A DNA stretch of 64,000 bases from Chryseobacterium herbae (GCF_025154075.1 NZ_JAOAMU010000003.1:186001-250000); one strand, 5' to 3'; shown: positions 46,094 to 55,800, numbered from the stretch's first letter. The notes: generated by a model not told the origin, from the sequence alone. Translations and numbers: made by a program.

Positions 46094-46167
46094 GCCTCCA
46101 TAGCTCAGTTGGCTAGAGCAGCTGATTTGTAATCAGCAGGTCGTGGGTTCGAGTCCCTCTGGAGGCT
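46094..46167 (+). tRNA. tRNA-Thr(TGT), copy 2
   Basis: Identical to the copy at 45666-45739, 428 bases downstream. Confidence 0.97.
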
Positions 46168-46187
46168 CAATTTTAATATAAACTTTT

Positions 46188-46268
46188 GGGAAGATTCCAG
46201 AGTGGCTAAATGGGACTGACTGTAACTCAGTTGCTTCGGCTTCGCAGGTTCGAATCCTGCTCTTCCCA
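46188..46268 (+). tRNA. tRNA-Tyr(GTA), copy 2
   Basis: Identical to the copy at 45758-45838, 430 bases downstream. Confidence 0.97.
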
Positions 46269-46290
46269 CTATTTTATATTAAAAAAAATC

Positions 46291-46321
46291 TTGCAGATTT
46301 AAAAGGATTTTCCTAGATTTG
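46291..46321 (+). promoter_or_regulatory. Internal promoter before tRNA-Gly copy 2
   Basis: TTG (46291-46293), 20 bases, TAGATTTG (46314-46321). Spacing identical to copy 1 although the spacer sequence has drifted. Confidence 0.65.
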
Positions 46322-46355
46322 CAAAGCGTTTACCAATAGTTTTGGAAACAAAATT

Positions 46356-46428
46356 GCGGAAGTAGCTCAGTTGGTAGAGCGTCAGCCTTCCAAGCTGAAT
46401 GTCGCGAGTTCGACCCTCGTCTTCCGCT
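46356..46428 (+). tRNA. tRNA-Gly(TCC), copy 2
   Basis: Same as copy 1 except the fourth acceptor pair, A-T in copy 1 and G-C here (GCGGAAG/CTTCCGC). Confidence 0.97.
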
Positions 46429-46434
46429 CAAAGA

Positions 46435-46463
46435 AAATCACGCTGATTAGTGTGATTTTTTTT
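46435..46463 (+). terminator. Terminator after the duplicated tRNA set
   Basis: AAATCAC (46435-46441) and GTGATTT (46452-46458) around a 10-base loop, followed by T residues. It lies between tRNA-Gly copy 2 and tRNA-Thr(GGT). Confidence 0.65.
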
Positions 46464-46470
46464 AGTTAGT

Positions 46471-46542
46471 GCCGACTTAGCTCAGCGGTAGAGTGCTTCC
46501 TTGGTAAGGAAGAGGTCACGGGTTCAAGTCCCGTAGTTGGCT
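46471..46542 (+). tRNA. tRNA-Thr(GGT)
   Basis: Acceptor GCCGACT/AGTTGGC, anticodon stem CTTCC/GGAAG with loop TTGGTAA giving GGT. 72 nt; CCA not encoded. Confidence 0.97.
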
Positions 46543-46551
46543 CTCCAGATT

Positions 46552-46578
46552 TCCCGAATTTCTTTCGGGATTTTTTTT
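46552..46578 (+). terminator. Terminator after tRNA-Thr(GGT)
   Basis: TCCCGAA and TTCGGGA (46564-46570) around a five-base loop, followed by eight T residues. Confidence 0.8.
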
Positions 46579-46596
46579 GCCCAAAAATTTCCAAAC

Positions 46597-46800
46597 TTAA
46601 AATTTAACGAAGCCAAATAATAAACCTACAGATAAAACGATCTCCTGGTTCGTATCAATGTAACAATACTTTCCCCGCCATTCCTTATAGTATTTGATAT
46701 CTGTGAAAGAAACAGGATGCAGCTTCTCTCCCGATTTTAAGACCTGCCTGACGAATATATTATGAACCGAATAATAATTAATGTTAAAAGCTGATTTCCC
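46597..46800 (-). pseudogene. C-terminal fragment of an unidentified protein gene
   Basis: A minus-strand frame open for 67 codons, from a TGA just before 46800 to TAA at 46599-46597. It has no ATG, GTG or TTG start. The translation reads like real protein: it includes VRQVLKSGEKLHPVSF, KYYKEWRGKYCYIDTNQE and ends VLSVGLLFGFVKF, with an alternating hydrophobic end that could be a last membrane strand. I infer the remnant of a truncated gene; the family is not recognised. Confidence 0.45.
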
Positions 46801-46826
46801 TCATGTGTGATATTTGAGATGAAACA

Positions 46827-46834
46827 TATATTTG
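46827..46834 (+). promoter_or_regulatory. -7 element TATATTTG of the Cys-rich peptide gene
   Basis: Located 30 bases before the ATG; TGTG lies 19 bases upstream in the -33 position. Confidence 0.55.
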
Positions 46835-46863
46835 TTATCTAAACTTTAAACCAAAGTATAACA

Positions 46864-47082
46864 ATGAAAAACTTAAAGAAGATTTCAAGAACAGATTTGA
46901 AAGAAATTATTGGTAACGGAGGCGGTATGACATGCCGTGGTGGAGAATGTATGGGTGGTACTGGTGATGATGGGGGTGAAGTAAGATACGTCAGATGCTG
47001 TAAAGAGTTCGCAAATCCTCCTCAGTGTGGAGATTCTTGCGGAACAACATGTGGTAAGGGATATTATGCTCAATACTGTTAA
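46864..47082 (+). CDS. Cys-rich bacteriocin-like precursor peptide
   Basis: The peptide has 72 residues. The first 17 (MKNLKKISRTDLKEIIG) are the typical leader of double-glycine-type peptides in Chryseobacterium, which usually read LSR-x-x-L-K-x-I-x-G-G; here the junction is IIGNGGG, so the cleavage site is uncertain. The remaining 50 or so residues are rich in Gly and carry eight Cys, including one CC pair, and no transmembrane segment. NCBI names such proteins bacteriocin-like; activity is unproven. No peptidase-ABC exporter or modifying enzyme lies nearby. A terminator separates it from a GLPGLI gene. Real gene status is supported by the promoter, leader and terminator. Confidence 0.75.
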   Translation: MKNLKKISRTDLKEIIGNGGGMTCRGGECMGGTGDDGGEVRYVRCCKEFANPPQCGDSCGTTCGKGYYAQYC

Positions 47083-47094
47083 TTAAAAAATCAG

Positions 47095-47120
47095 GCTCCC
47101 GAACAGGGAGCTTATTTTAT
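47095..47120 (+). terminator. Terminator between the peptide gene and the GLPGLI gene
   Basis: GCTCCC (47095-47100) and GGGAGC (47106-47111) around loop GAACA, followed by TTATTTTAT. It would make the peptide mRNA more abundant than the downstream gene. Confidence 0.75.
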
Positions 47121-47125
47121 ATATC

Positions 47126-47938
47126 ATGAAAAAATTTCTTCCAAGACTTATTTCTTTTGTTGTTATTTTTTTTCTGAGCGCTAAGGCTTATTCTCAAAAC
47201 TTAATGTTGGTATATGACTACACGTACAAACCAGACAGCTTATCGGAGAACTCAGAAAAAGAACCTATGTTTTTGTGGATCAACAATAAGCAGTCTACAT
47301 TTGCCAGCTATGAAAGACTGAAAACAGATTCACTCTATCTGCAGGACAAGAAGACCGATTTTACCAATGGGAAAATTTTCTGGAAGATCAATAAAAACCT
47401 TAGTTCCCGAGAAATTACCGAAACTCAGTATTCCTATCCCGTCATGTATTTATTTCCGGATGAAGTAAAATTGAACTGGGAATTAATTGACGAGACAAAA
47501 GAATCTTTCGGATATATGCTCTATAAAGCGAAAACCCGTTTTAGAGGGAGAATCTGGGAAGCCTGGTACTGTCCTAAAATACCCATCAGTGACGGACCTT
47601 TCAAGTTTAGTGGTCTGCCGGGGATAATATTTGAAATTTCTGATACCAGGAATCATCATAGGTTTTCATTAATAAAACTGTACAAAACAGATTTCGATGT
47701 CCTAGGTTTAAAAAGTTCCCTCTTTATAGAAAAGCAGCAAAAAATTTCAAAGAAGGAATATCTGAAATTGAGAAAAATTGAAATAGACGATCCGGCGAGA
47801 GGTTTTAAAGCAGATGTATACAACGGAAAGATTGTTCTGAAAGACAGAGATCCGAAGGAGATCATCAGAGGAATCGAAAAGAAAGCTTTGGAAGACAGGA
47901 AAAAGAATAATAATCCCATTGAACTGAATCAGCGTTAA
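47126..47938 (+). CDS. GLPGLI-family protein
   Basis: The protein has 270 residues with a signal peptide (1-23, ending AKAYSQ), so it is periplasmic or outer-membrane associated. The name-giving motif appears as SGLPGIIFE near residue 160, after WYCPKIPISDGPFKF, a typical arrangement for this Bacteroidota family of unknown function. The gene starts 43 bases after the Cys-rich peptide, and I have seen this type of pairing described for bacteriocin-like peptides in the group, but a functional link is inference. ATG at 47126. Confidence 0.88.
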   Translation: MKKFLPRLISFVVIFFLSAKAYSQNLMLVYDYTYKPDSLSENSEKEPMFLWINNKQSTFASYERLKTDSLYLQDKKTDFTNGKIFWKINKNLSSREITETQYSYPVMYLFPDEVKLNWELIDETKESFGYMLYKAKTRFRGRIWEAWYCPKIPISDGPFKFSGLPGIIFEISDTRNHHRFSLIKLYKTDFDVLGLKSSLFIEKQQKISKKEYLKLRKIEIDDPARGFKADVYNGKIVLKDRDPKEIIRGIEKKALEDRKKNNNPIELNQR

Positions 47939-48000
47939 ATCTAATCTTTAATTTTAATACTCCCGGAAGAAAACGATTGGATACAGCATCGCCAATTAAC

Positions 48001-48030
48001 TTGAATACTCATAAATTTTCGTTAAATTCG
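48001..48030 (+). promoter_or_regulatory. Candidate promoter of the two-component genes
   Basis: TTG (48001-48003), 19 bases, TAAATTCG (48023-48030), seven of eight matches to TAnnTTTG, 18 bases before the ATG. Confidence 0.45.
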
Positions 48031-48047
48031 TATCAAATAAATTTTTG

Positions 48048-48728
48048 ATGAATATTCTTTTATTGGAAGATGACCTTATTCTCTCGGCAGAACTCTGCAG
48101 GTTTTTGGAATCGAACAGCTTTACCTGTGACAAAATCTATGATGGTGAAACCTTTCTCCGTCAGATCAAAAACAATACTTACGACCTGTATTTGCTGGAT
48201 ATTAATGTTCCCAAAATAAACGGGCTGGATGTCTGCCAGACCATCCGTTCTTTCGATAAAAATACACCCATCATCATTATTTCGGCTTACGGAGATATTT
48301 CCGATAAAAAAGATGCCTTCACAAGACTGGCAGACGATTATCTGGTAAAACCTTTTCAGTTTGAGGAGCTCTTGTTAAGAATCAATTCCCTATTGAGACG
48401 AAAAGCACCATCTGATGCGGCGGATCAGGATATCATCAGAGTAGACGACCTTATCATCAATAAAACAGAACAGAAGGTGTACAGAGCAGGCAATGAGATT
48501 GCACTTACACTAAAAGAATTCCAGTTGCTGGTGTATCTTGCCGAAGCGCAGGGAAGGACTGTTTCCAAACAGCAGATCACCGAACACGTATGGGAGCATA
48601 ACTTCAATACGAATACCAATACGGTAGAAGTCTACATCAACTTTCTGCGAAAAAAGATCGATAAAGATTTTAAACTGAAACTGATACACACCCGTTCCGG
48701 TTTCGGATATTACCTAAGCCCATTGTAG
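48048..48728 (+). CDS. OmpR-family response regulator
   Basis: About 226 residues. The receiver domain has acidic residues in LLLEDDLIL, the phosphoacceptor Asp in LYLLDINVPKING, and the Lys in LVKPFQFEEL. The C-terminal winged helix includes LTLKEFQLLVYLAE and NTVEVYINFLRKKID. The ATG at 48048 is preferred over the TTG just before it. It ends directly before the sensor kinase start at 48729, and the efflux genes follow, so it probably controls them, like CusR or CzcR. Confidence 0.93.
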   Translation: MNILLLEDDLILSAELCRFLESNSFTCDKIYDGETFLRQIKNNTYDLYLLDINVPKINGLDVCQTIRSFDKNTPIIIISAYGDISDKKDAFTRLADDYLVKPFQFEELLLRINSLLRRKAPSDAADQDIIRVDDLIINKTEQKVYRAGNEIALTLKEFQLLVYLAEAQGRTVSKQQITEHVWEHNFNTNTNTVEVYINFLRKKIDKDFKLKLIHTRSGFGYYLSPL

Positions 48729-50099
48729 ATGTCTTTAAAAAGAAAGATAGCATTAACGATCAGTATCGCTTTTTCCCTGCTTTTTGCAATGGTGATGGCG
48801 GTTATCTATCTGTCTTTTAATGATTTCAGAAGAGATGAATTCAAGGAAAGGTTCAGACAGCGTCTTGAATTTACCTCCCACTTCATTTCAAAGTCTAAAG
48901 ATTTCGAAGAAGAAGCCCCGATCTTTTTTAACGAAAACTCAGATAACATCCTTCTCAACGAAACCATCTTAATTTTCAACAGCGAGAAAGAGTTAATCTA
49001 CAGCACGATTAAAGACCGTAATGTAACCTGGGACAGTGCCCTTCTCAAGGAGCTGGATGAAAAGAAAATCATATACACGGAAAAAACAGTTCCCGAAATC
49101 TATGCGGCGCTCCGGAATATCAATGGTGAAAATTATTACATCCTCACCAGCGCACTAGATACCAACGGAAAATCGAAACTGGAATACCTGAAATACCTTT
49201 TGATCACAGCTTATGTAATGAGTACTCTTCTGATCGGGTTTTTCAGTTATTACTTTATGGGACAGTTTCTACGCCCTCTGGAAGATCTGAATACCGAAAT
49301 TTCGGAAGTCACAGCTCATAAACTCACCACGCAGATTCCCGTTCAGGAGTCGGACGATGAAATCAATGTTCTGGCTAAATCATTTAATACCATGATTGCA
49401 AGGCTGGATGATGTCTTTCAGTCGCAGAAAGATTTTACGGCAAGTGCTTCCCATGAAATCAGGACTCCTATTACCAGAATGGCATTTCAGCTGGAAAACC
49501 TGATTAAATTTGAGGAACATTCACCAGAGACTTTAACTTCCTTAAAACAGATTCAAAAAGATGTTTATCAATTGTCGGATCTTACCAATTCTCTTTTACT
49601 CCTCACCAAATTTGATAAGGAAAATATTCAGAGTATTTATGAAGAAGTAAGAATTGACGAAGTTATTTTTGAAGCCTTCGAAGCCGTAGAAAAAAGCTAC
49701 CCGTCACTTAAACTGGATTTCCTGATCTCTGAAGATACTTCTGAAAATGGTCTTCTGACGATAAGCGGTATCCAGTCTCTGCTGGTCATCGTCTTTATTA
49801 ATCTTTTTAAAAACGCAGCGGTTTATTCCGATGATGAAGAAGTGGATGTTCTGATTACGGAAACCAACGATCAGCTTACGGTAGATGTTATTTCCCGCGG
49901 CAATACGATTCCTGAAGAAGAACAGGCTAAATTATTTGAAGCCTTTATGCGCGGAAATAATTCTCAAAATATTTCCGGCTCCGGTCTTGGACTTCGAATT
50001 GTAAAAAGAATTCTTGAATACCACGGCGCAGAGATCATATATTCATCTCCTGCTGAACAGACCAATACGTTCAGTATCATCTTTAATAAGCAAATATAA
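48729..50099 (+). CDS. Sensor histidine kinase
   Basis: The protein has 456 residues. A first membrane helix (about 8-28) and a second (about 155-178) enclose a periplasmic sensor domain. HAMP follows, then the dimerisation helix with the phosphorylated His in SASHEIRTPITRM, and an ATPase domain with a SGSGLGLRIVKRIL glycine box. It should phosphorylate the adjacent response regulator. The start codon follows the regulator's stop without a gap. Setting beside a metal efflux system suggests metal sensing, by inference. Confidence 0.93.
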   Translation: MSLKRKIALTISIAFSLLFAMVMAVIYLSFNDFRRDEFKERFRQRLEFTSHFISKSKDFEEEAPIFFNENSDNILLNETILIFNSEKELIYSTIKDRNVTWDSALLKELDEKKIIYTEKTVPEIYAALRNINGENYYILTSALDTNGKSKLEYLKYLLITAYVMSTLLIGFFSYYFMGQFLRPLEDLNTEISEVTAHKLTTQIPVQESDDEINVLAKSFNTMIARLDDVFQSQKDFTASASHEIRTPITRMAFQLENLIKFEEHSPETLTSLKQIQKDVYQLSDLTNSLLLLTKFDKENIQSIYEEVRIDEVIFEAFEAVEKSYPSLKLDFLISEDTSENGLLTISGIQSLLVIVFINLFKNAAVYSDDEEVDVLITETNDQLTVDVISRGNTIPEEEQAKLFEAFMRGNNSQNISGSGLGLRIVKRILEYHGAEIIYSSPAEQTNTFSIIFNKQI

Positions 50100-50217
50100 T
50101 TACGTCCTCGCTTTGTACTTCTGTAGTACATAGGCTTCCTGTCTTCTATCCTCCATCCTGTGATTTTCCCAACAAATACAGCATTTATCGATGTTCATAA
50201 GTCAAATTTAATTTTTT

Positions 50218-50263
50218 TTTAAGGCTCCTTTAAGGTCGTTTTAATCGTATAGCGGCAATTTTG
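50218..50263 (+). promoter_or_regulatory. Phased direct repeats and promoter before the efflux genes
   Basis: TTTAAGG at 50218 and 50229 and TTTAATC at 50240 are spaced exactly 11 bases apart, as for OmpR-type regulator sites. CAATTTTG (50256-50263), seven of eight matches to TAnnTTTG, lies just downstream, so the repeats cover the -33 area. Confidence 0.55.
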
Positions 50264-50282
50264 TACCATAAATAAAGATAGA

Positions 50283-51524
50283 ATGAACAAAATTGCAGGG
50301 CTGTTTATTGCCATCTCCTCATTCATGGCAGGGCAGCAACAGATGTCACTTTTGGACTGTGAAGAGGCTTTTCAGAAAAACAATCTTCAGCTTCTCGCAG
50401 AACAGTACAACATCAACATGGCCGATGCAGATATCCTGCAGGCTAAGATATGGCAACTTCCACAGCTGAGCGGACAGATCAATGCCTACAATCCTGAAGG
50501 TAAGAAAGCCTTTGATATAGGACATGCCAAAGGAGCAGAGATCACCCAGCTGATTTACATGGGCGGAAAAAAGAAAAACGAAATTGCTTTTGCAAAATCA
50601 AACAAAGAACTGGCACAGCTTCAGTTTTCGCAGCTTCTGGTGGATCTTAGAACCCAGCTTCACGCAGCGTATTTCAATCTGTATTACGAAAAACTGAAAC
50701 TGGATAACACCAATAAGCAGTTGGGATACATGAATGATCTTTTGAGTGCTTACCGTGCACAATCTGCCAAAGGTAACGTTTCCCTTAAAGACGAAGTAAG
50801 ACTGCAGAGTCTCGTGATCCAGCTTAATAATGATAAACTGGGAATCAATAAAAATATCCTTGAATTTGAACAGAGTTTAAAAGTCCTGACTGGAATATCA
50901 GATGATATAGAACCCCAGCTTTCCGATGTAGATGCCAAAGAAATTCTTGCGACTCAGCCTTTCGGAGATGAAAATGAATTAAAGAAAAAAGCCCTGGAAA
51001 ACAATTCCGACTACCAGTATTTCTTAAAATTAATAGACAACAGTAAACTATACGCACAATGGCAGAAATCTCTGAATGTTCCGGATCTTAACGTAGGAGC
51101 CGGATGGGACCAGAATGGAGGAACCTTTAAAAACGAGGTCAATCTGATGGTCGGTATTCCGTTGCCCTTATGGAAATCCAATCAGGGAAATATGGTAAAA
51201 GCGAATTTCGCGATTCAGCAGAACGAGAAAAATGCAGATTATCAGAAACTGAACCTTGAAACCAAAGTGCAGTCTGCCTACAAAACCTGGAAAAGCCAGT
51301 ACGATCAGCTTGCCGAGATCAAATCCACAGACCTTAGCAATATGGAACTGGTGTATGACGGAATGCTGAAAAATTTCAGAAAAGGAAACGTCAACCTTAT
51401 AGAATTTACAGATTTCATGGATAGCTACAGACAAACAGCGCTCCAGATCTATGATATGAAGAATGAAATCATGCAGTCGGCAGAACAACTTAATCAACTA
51501 ATACAAACGAAAATCTTCTATTAA
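50283..51524 (+). CDS. TolC-family outer membrane efflux protein
   Basis: The protein has 413 residues with a short hydrophobic signal (1-17) and no lipobox. It is rich in long coiled helices, as in the outer-membrane channel family used by RND pumps; CusC/CzcC-type members have this length. It ends three bases before the periplasmic adaptor. Expected role: outer-membrane duct of the metal efflux pump. ATG at 50283. Confidence 0.88.
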   Translation: MNKIAGLFIAISSFMAGQQQMSLLDCEEAFQKNNLQLLAEQYNINMADADILQAKIWQLPQLSGQINAYNPEGKKAFDIGHAKGAEITQLIYMGGKKKNEIAFAKSNKELAQLQFSQLLVDLRTQLHAAYFNLYYEKLKLDNTNKQLGYMNDLLSAYRAQSAKGNVSLKDEVRLQSLVIQLNNDKLGINKNILEFEQSLKVLTGISDDIEPQLSDVDAKEILATQPFGDENELKKKALENNSDYQYFLKLIDNSKLYAQWQKSLNVPDLNVGAGWDQNGGTFKNEVNLMVGIPLPLWKSNQGNMVKANFAIQQNEKNADYQKLNLETKVQSAYKTWKSQYDQLAEIKSTDLSNMELVYDGMLKNFRKGNVNLIEFTDFMDSYRQTALQIYDMKNEIMQSAEQLNQLIQTKIFY

Positions 51525-51527
51525 GCT

Positions 51528-52613
51528 ATGAAAAAATATATAATCCCTGTACTGATAGCACTTTCATTACTGTCATGTGCAAAAAAAGAGGAAGAAAAAG
51601 CACCACAGGCAAAGAAAGGTTTTGAACTGAGCAACACCATGCTTAATTCCATCGCTCTGGCTAAAGTGGAAACGAAAAATATAGAAGACCAATACAGTTT
51701 TTACGGAAAGATTTCTGCCGATAAAAACAGTTATATCGATGTATATCCTTTAGTGGGTGGAAATGTCTTAAGTGTGAATGCTGAACTTGGAGATTATGTG
51801 AGAAAAGGGCAGGTACTGGCTACCATCAGAAGTACGGAACTGGCCGAAGTTCAGAAAGATGTGAGTGATGCAAAGACAGATTTGGTCGTGGCCCAAAATA
51901 ACCTGCGTGTCGCCAAAGAAATGTACGAAGGAAAGCTGAATACGGAAAGAGAAGTTCTTGAAGCCAGAAGTGTCGTACAGAAAGCCCAGGATCAGATGCA
52001 GAGAGCCACAGCCGTAAGCACGGTGTACAATGTGAAAAAAGGAAATATCTATAGCGTTCTTGCGCCTATCAGCGGATACGTCGTTCAGAAGAACATCAAT
52101 AAAGATATGCAGCTGAGAAGCGACAGAAGTGAAAATATTTTTGACGTTGCCAATACGACAAATGTATGGGCCATCATGAATGTGAATGAAGCTGATATTG
52201 ATAAAATAAGCCTGGGAATGAAAGCACAAGTTTCCACACTGTCTTACCCGGATAAAGTTTTTGACGGAAGAATTGATAAAATATTCAAGATCATTGATCC
52301 GGAAACCAATTCCATGCAGGCAAGAGTCGTGCTGGATAATGCCAACGGCCTGCTGATTCCGGAAAGTAAAGCAACCATCAAAGTGTCCAGTTCAGAGAAT
52401 AGTACAGCGCTTACCATACCTTCAAAAGGCGTAATCTTCGATGACAACAGAAGTTTTGTAGTCGTTTTCAAATCCAGAACCGATATAAAAGTGAAAGAAA
52501 TAAAGATATTAAAGCAGGTGGGAGATATCACCTACATAGCCGGAGGTCTGTCTGAAGGGGAAGAAGTGATCACCAATAATCAGCTGCTGATCTACCGTTC
52601 CCTGAACAGTTAA
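51528..52613 (+). CDS. Periplasmic adaptor of an RND efflux pump (CusB/CzcB type)
   Basis: The protein has 361 residues and a lipoprotein signal: hydrophobic stretch then LLSC, giving a lipidated Cys near residue 17. A biotinyl-lipoyl-like half (VYPLVGGNVLSVNAELGDYV), a coiled-coil hairpin (about 95-155), and barrel domains follow, as in HlyD-type adaptors. It links the inner-membrane pump to the TolC duct. A gap of 242 bases before the pump gene is unusual. Confidence 0.9.
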   Translation: MKKYIIPVLIALSLLSCAKKEEEKAPQAKKGFELSNTMLNSIALAKVETKNIEDQYSFYGKISADKNSYIDVYPLVGGNVLSVNAELGDYVRKGQVLATIRSTELAEVQKDVSDAKTDLVVAQNNLRVAKEMYEGKLNTEREVLEARSVVQKAQDQMQRATAVSTVYNVKKGNIYSVLAPISGYVVQKNINKDMQLRSDRSENIFDVANTTNVWAIMNVNEADIDKISLGMKAQVSTLSYPDKVFDGRIDKIFKIIDPETNSMQARVVLDNANGLLIPESKATIKVSSSENSTALTIPSKGVIFDDNRSFVVVFKSRTDIKVKEIKILKQVGDITYIAGGLSEGEEVITNNQLLIYRSLNS

Positions 52614-52649
52614 ATTTTTAGTTGAATGTAATTTAAAACATTAAGAATT

Positions 52650-52765
52650 ATTGAAATGTTGAAGTAAGAAGTTAAGTTGAATTAAGAAAAACATCTGAAG
52701 ATATTTTTAAGCACTCCGCTTACCCAAATTCGCTTGCGAATTGCTTAACTATTCTTCACCTCTTC
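52650..52765. repeat. Degenerate inverted repeat in the efflux operon gap
   Basis: GAAGTAAGAAGTTAAG on the left faces CTTAAC...CTTCACCTCTTC on the right, with a perfect AATTCGC-TT-GCGAATT palindrome (52727-52742) between. Same type of element as at 30498. Confidence 0.45.
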
Positions 52766-52855
52766 ATTTCCTTAATGGTTCAGAAAACATATTGAAAAAA
52801 CAGGAAGAATCGAAAATTTTTCAACGGCTTTTTTAGGTCACCAATTTAATCTATC

Positions 52856-55800
52856 ATGAATAAATTCATTAAAAATATAATTGCTTTCTCGTTAAAAAAC
52901 AAAGCATTTACCTTTATCTGGGTAGCTATTTTGGCCATTGCGGGTTTTATAAGTTTCAAAAATATGCCCATTGAAGCTTTCCCCGATGTTACCAATACCC
53001 AGATCGTCATTATAACCCAATGGAATGGACGTAGCGCAGAGGAAGTGGAACGTTTTGTCACTACGCCCATCGAATTGGCTATGAGCCCGGTTCAGAAGAA
53101 AACGAGTGTGAGAAGTACCACCATGTTTGGGCTCTCTATCGTTAAAATTCTTTTCGACGATGGGGTGGATGATACTTTCGCCAGAAATCAGGTGAATAAC
53201 CAATTAAGAACCGTAAGCCTTCCTGATGAGGTAGATCCGGAAGTTCAGCCACCCTACGGGCCTACCGGGGAAATTTTCAGATATACCCTGGAAAGTAAAA
53301 CGAAAGATTCCAGAGAGCTGCTTACCCTTCAGAACTGGGTGATCGACCGTGCACTGAGAGGGGTTCCGGGAGTGGCTGACATCAATGTTTTCGGAGGTCA
53401 GGATAAAGTTTTCGAATTAAGTATTGATCCGAGAGCTTTAGATAAATACAATCTGACGCCGCTTCAGGTGTATGATGCCGTTACCAAAAGCAATTTAAAT
53501 GTCGGAGGTGATGTGATTGAGAAAAACGGACAGGCCTATGTGGTAAGAGGAATCGGTCTTGTAAAATCTGTCGCAGACATTGGAAATATTACTATTCAGA
53601 ATGACAGCGGAAACCCGGTATTGGTAAGATATGTAGCAGACGTTCACGAAAGTTCTATGCCGAGAGTAGGGCAGGCCGGTCTTAATAAACATGAAGACAC
53701 GGTAGAAGGAATCGTGGTGATGAGAAAAGGGGAGAACCCGAGGGAAGTGCTGGTTGGAGTAAAAGCGAAGATCAAAGAACTTAACGAGAAGGTTCTTCCG
53801 AAAGACGTCAAAATGGTAACATTCTACGACCGTGACAACCTGATGGACTTCACCACACACACCGTGATGCACAACCTGATCGAGGGAATCATCCTGGTTA
53901 CCGTGATCGTCCTGATCTTTATGGCCGACTGGAGAACTACTTTTATCGTTTCCATTATCATTCCGTTGTCCTTATTATTTGCATTTTTATGCTTAAAACT
54001 GGCGGGAATGAGTGCGAACCTGCTTTCATTGGGAGCAGTAGACTTTGGGATCATCATTGACGGAGCCGTCGTCATGGTGGAAGGGCTCTTTGTGATGCTC
54101 GACCACAAAGCCCTCAAATATGGGACAGAAAAATTTAATAAACTCTCAAAAGGAGGCTGGATCAAGCAGACGGGAACCGGCTTAGGAAAGGCGATTTTCT
54201 TTTCAAAATTAATTATCATCACCTCTCTGATCCCAATTTTCTCATTCCAGAAAGTGGAAGGAAAAATGTTCTCACCGCTGGCATTTACATTAGGATTTGC
54301 GTTGATAGGAGCATTGATATTTACCCTAACGCTGGTTCCGGTTCTTTCCCACATCTTATTAAACAAGAATGTAAGAGAAAAAAACAACCCGTTTGTGAAT
54401 TTTTGGGACAGAATTGTACTGAAAGGATTCAACTATACTTTTAAACATAAAAAAATGAGTTTAATTGTTGCCATATCCTTCATGGTCGTAACCTTGTTCT
54501 CCGGAAAATTCCTAGGAACAGAATTCCTGCCGCAGCTGAATGAAGGCTCACTTTGGATCACAGCAGAAATGCCGATGAGCTCATCATTAAAAGAATCATT
54601 GAAAACAGCAGATCTTTTAAAGAAAGACATTATGAGCTTTTCCGAGGTCACCGATGTTTTGGCTCAGACAGGACGCAGTAATGACGGAACAGACCCGAAC
54701 GGATTTGGATTTGTGCAGTTTGCGGTCAATCTTAAGCCTAAGGATGAATGGAAACGGAAGATCAGCTATGAAGAACTGATTGAAGAGATTGATAAAAAAC
54801 TCAGAAGTTACCAGGGAATTACTTTTAATTATTCCCAGCCGATCTCAGATAACGTGGCAGAAGCGGTAGCCGGTTTCAAAGCAGAAAACGGGATCAAGAT
54901 TTATGGGGATAATCTGGAAACCTTAGATAAGTTAGCTGATCAGGTTTTAAAACAGATCAAAGATGTAGAAGGGGTAAAAGATCCGGGAATCATTAAAAAT
55001 ATCGGACAACCGGAGGTAAGCGTGGTGCTGGACAGAGATAAAATGGCGGCTTACGGTGTGATGCCGGATGATGCACAGTCTGTACTGGAAATGGCATTCG
55101 GAGGGAAAACCGCTTCAGAAATGTTCGACGGCGAAAGAAAATTCCCAATCCGTCTCCGTTACTCTCAGGAATACAGAAAAGATGAAAATGATATCGCTTC
55201 ATTGATGGTTCCTACACAGGGCGGAGCAAAAATTCCGCTGAAAGAGATCAGTACCATTGTAAAAGATAACGGAGCAGCATTTATTTACAGAGATGATATT
55301 AAACGATACATCGGGGTTAAATTCTCGATCCGTGACCGTGACTTAGGAAGCACCATTGCCGATGCACAGAAAAAAGTAGCCAATATCGATCTTCCGGATG
55401 GCTATTCCATTGGCTGGACCGGTCAGTTTGAAAACCAGCAGAGAGCTTCACACAGACTGGCGCAGGTGGTTCCGATCAGTATTCTGGGAATTTTCTTCTT
55501 ATTGTTTATCCTGTTTGGAAATATGAAAGACTCATTACTGGTATTGGCGAATGTACCTTTCGCATTGATTGGGGGAATTATTGCCCTTCACCTGACCAGA
55601 ATGAATTTCGGAATTTCCGCAGGAGTAGGAATGATTGCCCTCCTCGGAATCTGTATCCAGAACGGGGTCATCCTGATCACAGAGTTTCACCAGAATGTCA
55701 AGGACGGATTGAGTTTGGATAATGCCATATTAAACGGCGTAAAATCTAGAACACGTCCTGTTATCATGACGGCGCTGATGGCTTCGATAGGATTGATGCC

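Noticed and set aside
53824-54432. 202-codon minus-strand frame inside the RND pump gene
   Set aside because: Antisense to a conserved transmembrane region of the CzcA-type pump; no independent evidence.
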